From the NCBI GenBank assembly GCA_003819755.1, contig RPQK01000407.1:1-6961 (forward strand): a stretch of DNA of 6,961 nucleotides. Reading direction: 5' to 3'. This stretch comes from Acidobacteriota bacterium (lineage in GTDB: Bacteria > Acidobacteriota > UBA6911 > RPQK01). Position 1 is the first letter of the stretch; every line of letters begins with the position of its first letter. The position numbers and the translations under genes were made by a program. Positions 5,203 through 6,961 of this stretch are shown here, one piece after another. The notes below the pieces were generated by a model. That model was not told where the DNA came from and made no database searches. It was given only the letters and a program-made list of their open reading frames with translations.

Positions 5203-6765
5203 ATGCGGCGGTCAAACGAGATCCTGGCGGGCGGCATCATCATCGTAACGCTCGTCTGCTGTTTCCTCCTCTTCCGATCGGACCTCCGCCGACCTGAGGC
5301 GGTTCCGACGCCCGAGAAAGCCGGTTTCATCGGCGCATCTGCGAAGAAGGTTGAACGGTCTGCCCCCACCCCCGCCCGGGTGCCCGAGCGTGAGATCCCG
5401 GGGAGCGACGAGCCGCGTCTCCCGGCCCCTGAAGCGTCCCGGCTGCGGCGCGGTACGGATCGCGTCCCCGCCGCTCGACTCGACCTCCTCGTACTCGATA
5501 AGGCCACGCGCCAACCCGTAAGAGGCGTGCGCGTAACGGCGACAAACCGGGCGACAGAAGAAACCGTGGCGGAAGAGGTTCTGCCTGAGGGGCGCGGAAG
5601 CATGGACCTGCCGACCGGTGCCCTCCTCCTCGCGATCGAACACCCGGAGTATCGAAAAAGAGGCCTTTGGATCGAGTTCAACAGCGGGGCGGGCCAGACG
5701 AGCCGGCAGATCGTCGAGCTGGTGCGCGAGGTTCAGGTGTCGGGAACAGTGCGTGACCAGAACGGAGCACCGGTCGTGGCGGCGACGATTCAGTTTCAGG
5801 GGCGGCGCCCCGGAGGATCCCAGCCGATCATGACGGGATCGGACGGGAGATTCACTTGCCGGCTGGGACCAGGACCCGTAAACGGCACCGCCTCGAAAGG
5901 GGCAAACACTGCCGCATTTTCCTCGACGATCGACACCGGTCCGGGCTATAGCCTTGACATCGTTCTGCCGATCAAGTCGCCCACGGTCGTGTTCTCGGGC
6001 CGGGTTCTGGATCCTCAAGGAGAACCGATCGAAGGGGCTGAGATCAGGCTGAGGCCAGCCGAAGCCAGACGGGCGCCAATCTTCTCGACGACTGCAGGCG
6101 AGGACGGTGAGTTTGCCTTCAGCATTCCGCCGTGCCGCGTCGGCATTGTCACGATCATGTCTCGCGGCGCTCACCAACTGGAGGAGCGCGTCCCCTTGTT
6201 GTCTGACTTGACCCGCGATTTCACGCTCGACTCTCGCCCCTCCTTCGCGGTCACCGTTCTGACACCCGAGGGCAAGGCCCTGACCAAAGGTTTCAGAGTG
6301 ATCGGAGTAGGTCCCGGATTGTCGATTTTGAAGCCTCGAGCCGCCGACAACCGTTACTACTCGATGAGTTATCCTATCGACATCCAGGCGATCTCTGTTG
6401 AGTCGGGCTATGGCAACAGCGAAGTAGCACGCCTGGCTGCCTACGAACCGGAAGTCACGCTGCGGATCCCGCCCGGAGGGCACCTGTGGGGTCGGACCGT
6501 TGACTGGGAGAGCCGACCGGTGACCCGGTTCAGCTACCTGCTCCTGCAAGGCGGAAAGCTCTACCTGTCCCAGAGCCTGATAGATAGCCCTGATGGCAGT
6601 TTTTCTGTTCGGCATGTCCTCCCCGGCCGATACACGCTGCGAGTGACAAACGGCGGCGGGAGGACCGAGCGGGAAATAACAATCGAGACGGGGCGGGATT
6701 GCTTTGTTGAGATGATGCTGAAAAAGGAGCCCGAGCGCGCCTCGGATTCGTCCGCGATACCGTAA
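5203..6765 (+). CDS. Membrane-anchored protein with tandem carboxypeptidase-regulatory-like (Ig/prealbumin-like) domains
   Basis: A 520-residue protein with no enzyme domain that I can see. Residues 8-24 ('LAGGIIIVTLVCCFLLF') form a single N-terminal membrane helix or uncleaved signal anchor after a basic start (MRRSNE). Residues about 30-90 are a Pro/Ala/Arg/Glu-rich linker. Repeated beta-sandwich units then follow: about 92-175 ('LDLLVLDKATRQPVRGVRV'), 178-256 ('VSGTVRDQNGAPVVAATI', 'GSDGRFTC'), 262-343 ('VFSGRVLDPQGEPIEGAEI', 'GEDGEFAFSIPP'), a more divergent unit at 347-421, and 428-507 ('WGRTVDWESRPV', 'DSPDGSFSVRHVLPGRYTLR'). The 'G.V.D..G.P..GA.V' then 'DG.F.....PG.Y' signature is that of CarboxypepD_reg/SdrD-B-like domains. 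They often act as rigid stalks or binding modules outside the cytoplasm. An alternative TTG start at 5140 is in frame, but would put 21 unconvincing residues before the basic start and helix. ATG 5203 has only a weak G-rich ribosome site. Its partner or function is unknown. Confidence 0.85.
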   Translation: MRRSNEILAGGIIIVTLVCCFLLFRSDLRRPEAVPTPEKAGFIGASAKKVERSAPTPARVPEREIPGSDEPRLPAPEASRLRRGTDRVPAARLDLLVLDKATRQPVRGVRVTATNRATEETVAEEVLPEGRGSMDLPTGALLLAIEHPEYRKRGLWIEFNSGAGQTSRQIVELVREVQVSGTVRDQNGAPVVAATIQFQGRRPGGSQPIMTGSDGRFTCRLGPGPVNGTASKGANTAAFSSTIDTGPGYSLDIVLPIKSPTVVFSGRVLDPQGEPIEGAEIRLRPAEARRAPIFSTTAGEDGEFAFSIPPCRVGIVTIMSRGAHQLEERVPLLSDLTRDFTLDSRPSFAVTVLTPEGKALTKGFRVIGVGPGLSILKPRAADNRYYSMSYPIDIQAISVESGYGNSEVARLAAYEPEVTLRIPPGGHLWGRTVDWESRPVTRFSYLLLQGGKLYLSQSLIDSPDGSFSVRHVLPGRYTLRVTNGGGRTEREITIETGRDCFVEMMLKKEPERASDSSAIP

Positions 6766-6806
6766 CGGCCGGTCCGCAGTGTTGCAGAACGGCAGTGGGA
6801 TTCATC

Positions 6807-6861
6807 CACGAACCAACACGAACGAACACGAACAAGACGCTTTGTTCGTGTTCGTTCGTGT
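6807..6861. repeat. Palindromic tandem repeat D, 10-nt units with a perfect 20-bp stem; likely transcription end
   Basis: The left arm has three 10-nt units starting at 6807, 6817 and 6827, each CACGAACNAA-like (N is C, G, then A). The right arm holds two inverted units (6841-6860). Bases 6816-6835 are exactly complementary to 6842-6861, a perfect 20-bp stem with a 6-nt loop (GACGCT). It starts 41 nt after the stop of the beta-sandwich gene and is followed by T-rich sequence (TTTCTTGTTTTT near 6875-6886), so it can plausibly act as a terminator. If the edge gene on the minus strand is real, it separates two convergent genes, like repeat A. Confidence 0.88.
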
Positions 6862-6887
6862 CACAAATCTTGCATTTCTTGTTTTTC

Positions 6888-6916
6888 TGCGAAGATTTCA
6901 AGCGGCGATCTTCGCA
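6888..6916. repeat. Short inverted repeat near the right edge
   Basis: TGCGAAGAT (6888-6896) and ATCTTCGCA (6908-6916) form a perfect 9-bp stem with an 11-nt loop, just after the T-rich stretch that follows repeat D. It overlaps the stop of the possible edge gene. It has no tandem units and may be chance or a second terminator stem. Confidence 0.45.
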
Positions 6917-6961
6917 AGTTGTTTAACCGTGGCACGTTGGGCTTGAGAAAGAGCGACTGCG
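6898..6961 (-). CDS. Possible C-terminal end of an unidentified gene entering from the right
   Basis: On the minus strand the frame from the window edge is open for 20 codons, reading AVALSQAQRATVKQLAKIAA, and ends at TGA (6900-6898). The helix-like composition (Gln/Arg/Lys/Ala) reads like the end of a real protein. A gene here would make repeat D lie between convergent genes. Twenty open codons in GC-rich DNA are weak evidence, and I recognise no family. The frame could equally be chance. Confidence 0.3.
   Translation of the reverse strand, partial: AVALSQAQRATVKQLAKIAA

Noticed and set aside
5212..6615. Long minus-strand open frame (467 codons) opposite the beta-sandwich gene
   Set aside because: It is a shadow frame in GC-rich coding DNA. 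Its translation is low-complexity and Arg/Gly-rich with no domain signature, while the + frame has clear repeated domains and a membrane helix.
1..6961. Mobile element, phage or defence island
   Set aside because: No transposase, integrase, restriction, toxin-antitoxin or tRNA-linked attachment site is seen, and base composition looks even across the genes.

Overview
The window is GC-rich DNA with long bacterial genes and five well-separated loci. The gene types point to a Gram-negative, large-genome environmental bacterium: a YtcJ-like amidohydrolase, an exported DUF4846 protein, an unusual chemoreceptor, a stand-alone O-methyltransferase, and a membrane-anchored protein built from carboxypeptidase-regulatory-like beta-sandwich domains. 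Acidobacteriota or a similar phylum is my best guess, but it is an inference from gene content only. There is no rRNA, marker gene, phage gene, transposase or CRISPR array to anchor the taxonomy.

Layout from left to right. The 3' end of an amidohydrolase gene on the + strand stops at 277. A palindromic repeat (280-331) separates it from a converging minus-strand block. That block reads, in transcription order, O-methyltransferase (4871-3819), methyl-accepting chemotaxis-type receptor (3616-1313) and DUF4846 protein (1281-343). The receptor and DUF4846 genes are 31 nt apart and could be co-transcribed. The methyltransferase is separated from the receptor by about 200 nt holding another palindromic repeat. 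A 331-nt divergent spacer (4872-5202) with a third palindromic repeat leads to the + strand beta-sandwich protein (5203-6765). A fourth palindromic repeat (6807-6861) follows that gene. The right edge may hold the last codons of another minus-strand gene.

The genes do not form a recognisable single pathway, and I do not see a clear new multi-gene system. Two things stand out. First, the chemoreceptor appears to carry a type-I periplasmic-binding-protein fold with its two lobes in reversed order. Only one membrane segment precedes it, so the ligand-sensing module should lie in the cytoplasm. Second, four of the gene-to-gene spacers (all but the 31-nt receptor/DUF4846 gap) carry a hairpin made of short (9-10 nt) tandem repeats on one arm and inverted copies on the other. 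The repeat word differs at each locus, and in two cases the variant units are mirrored between arms.
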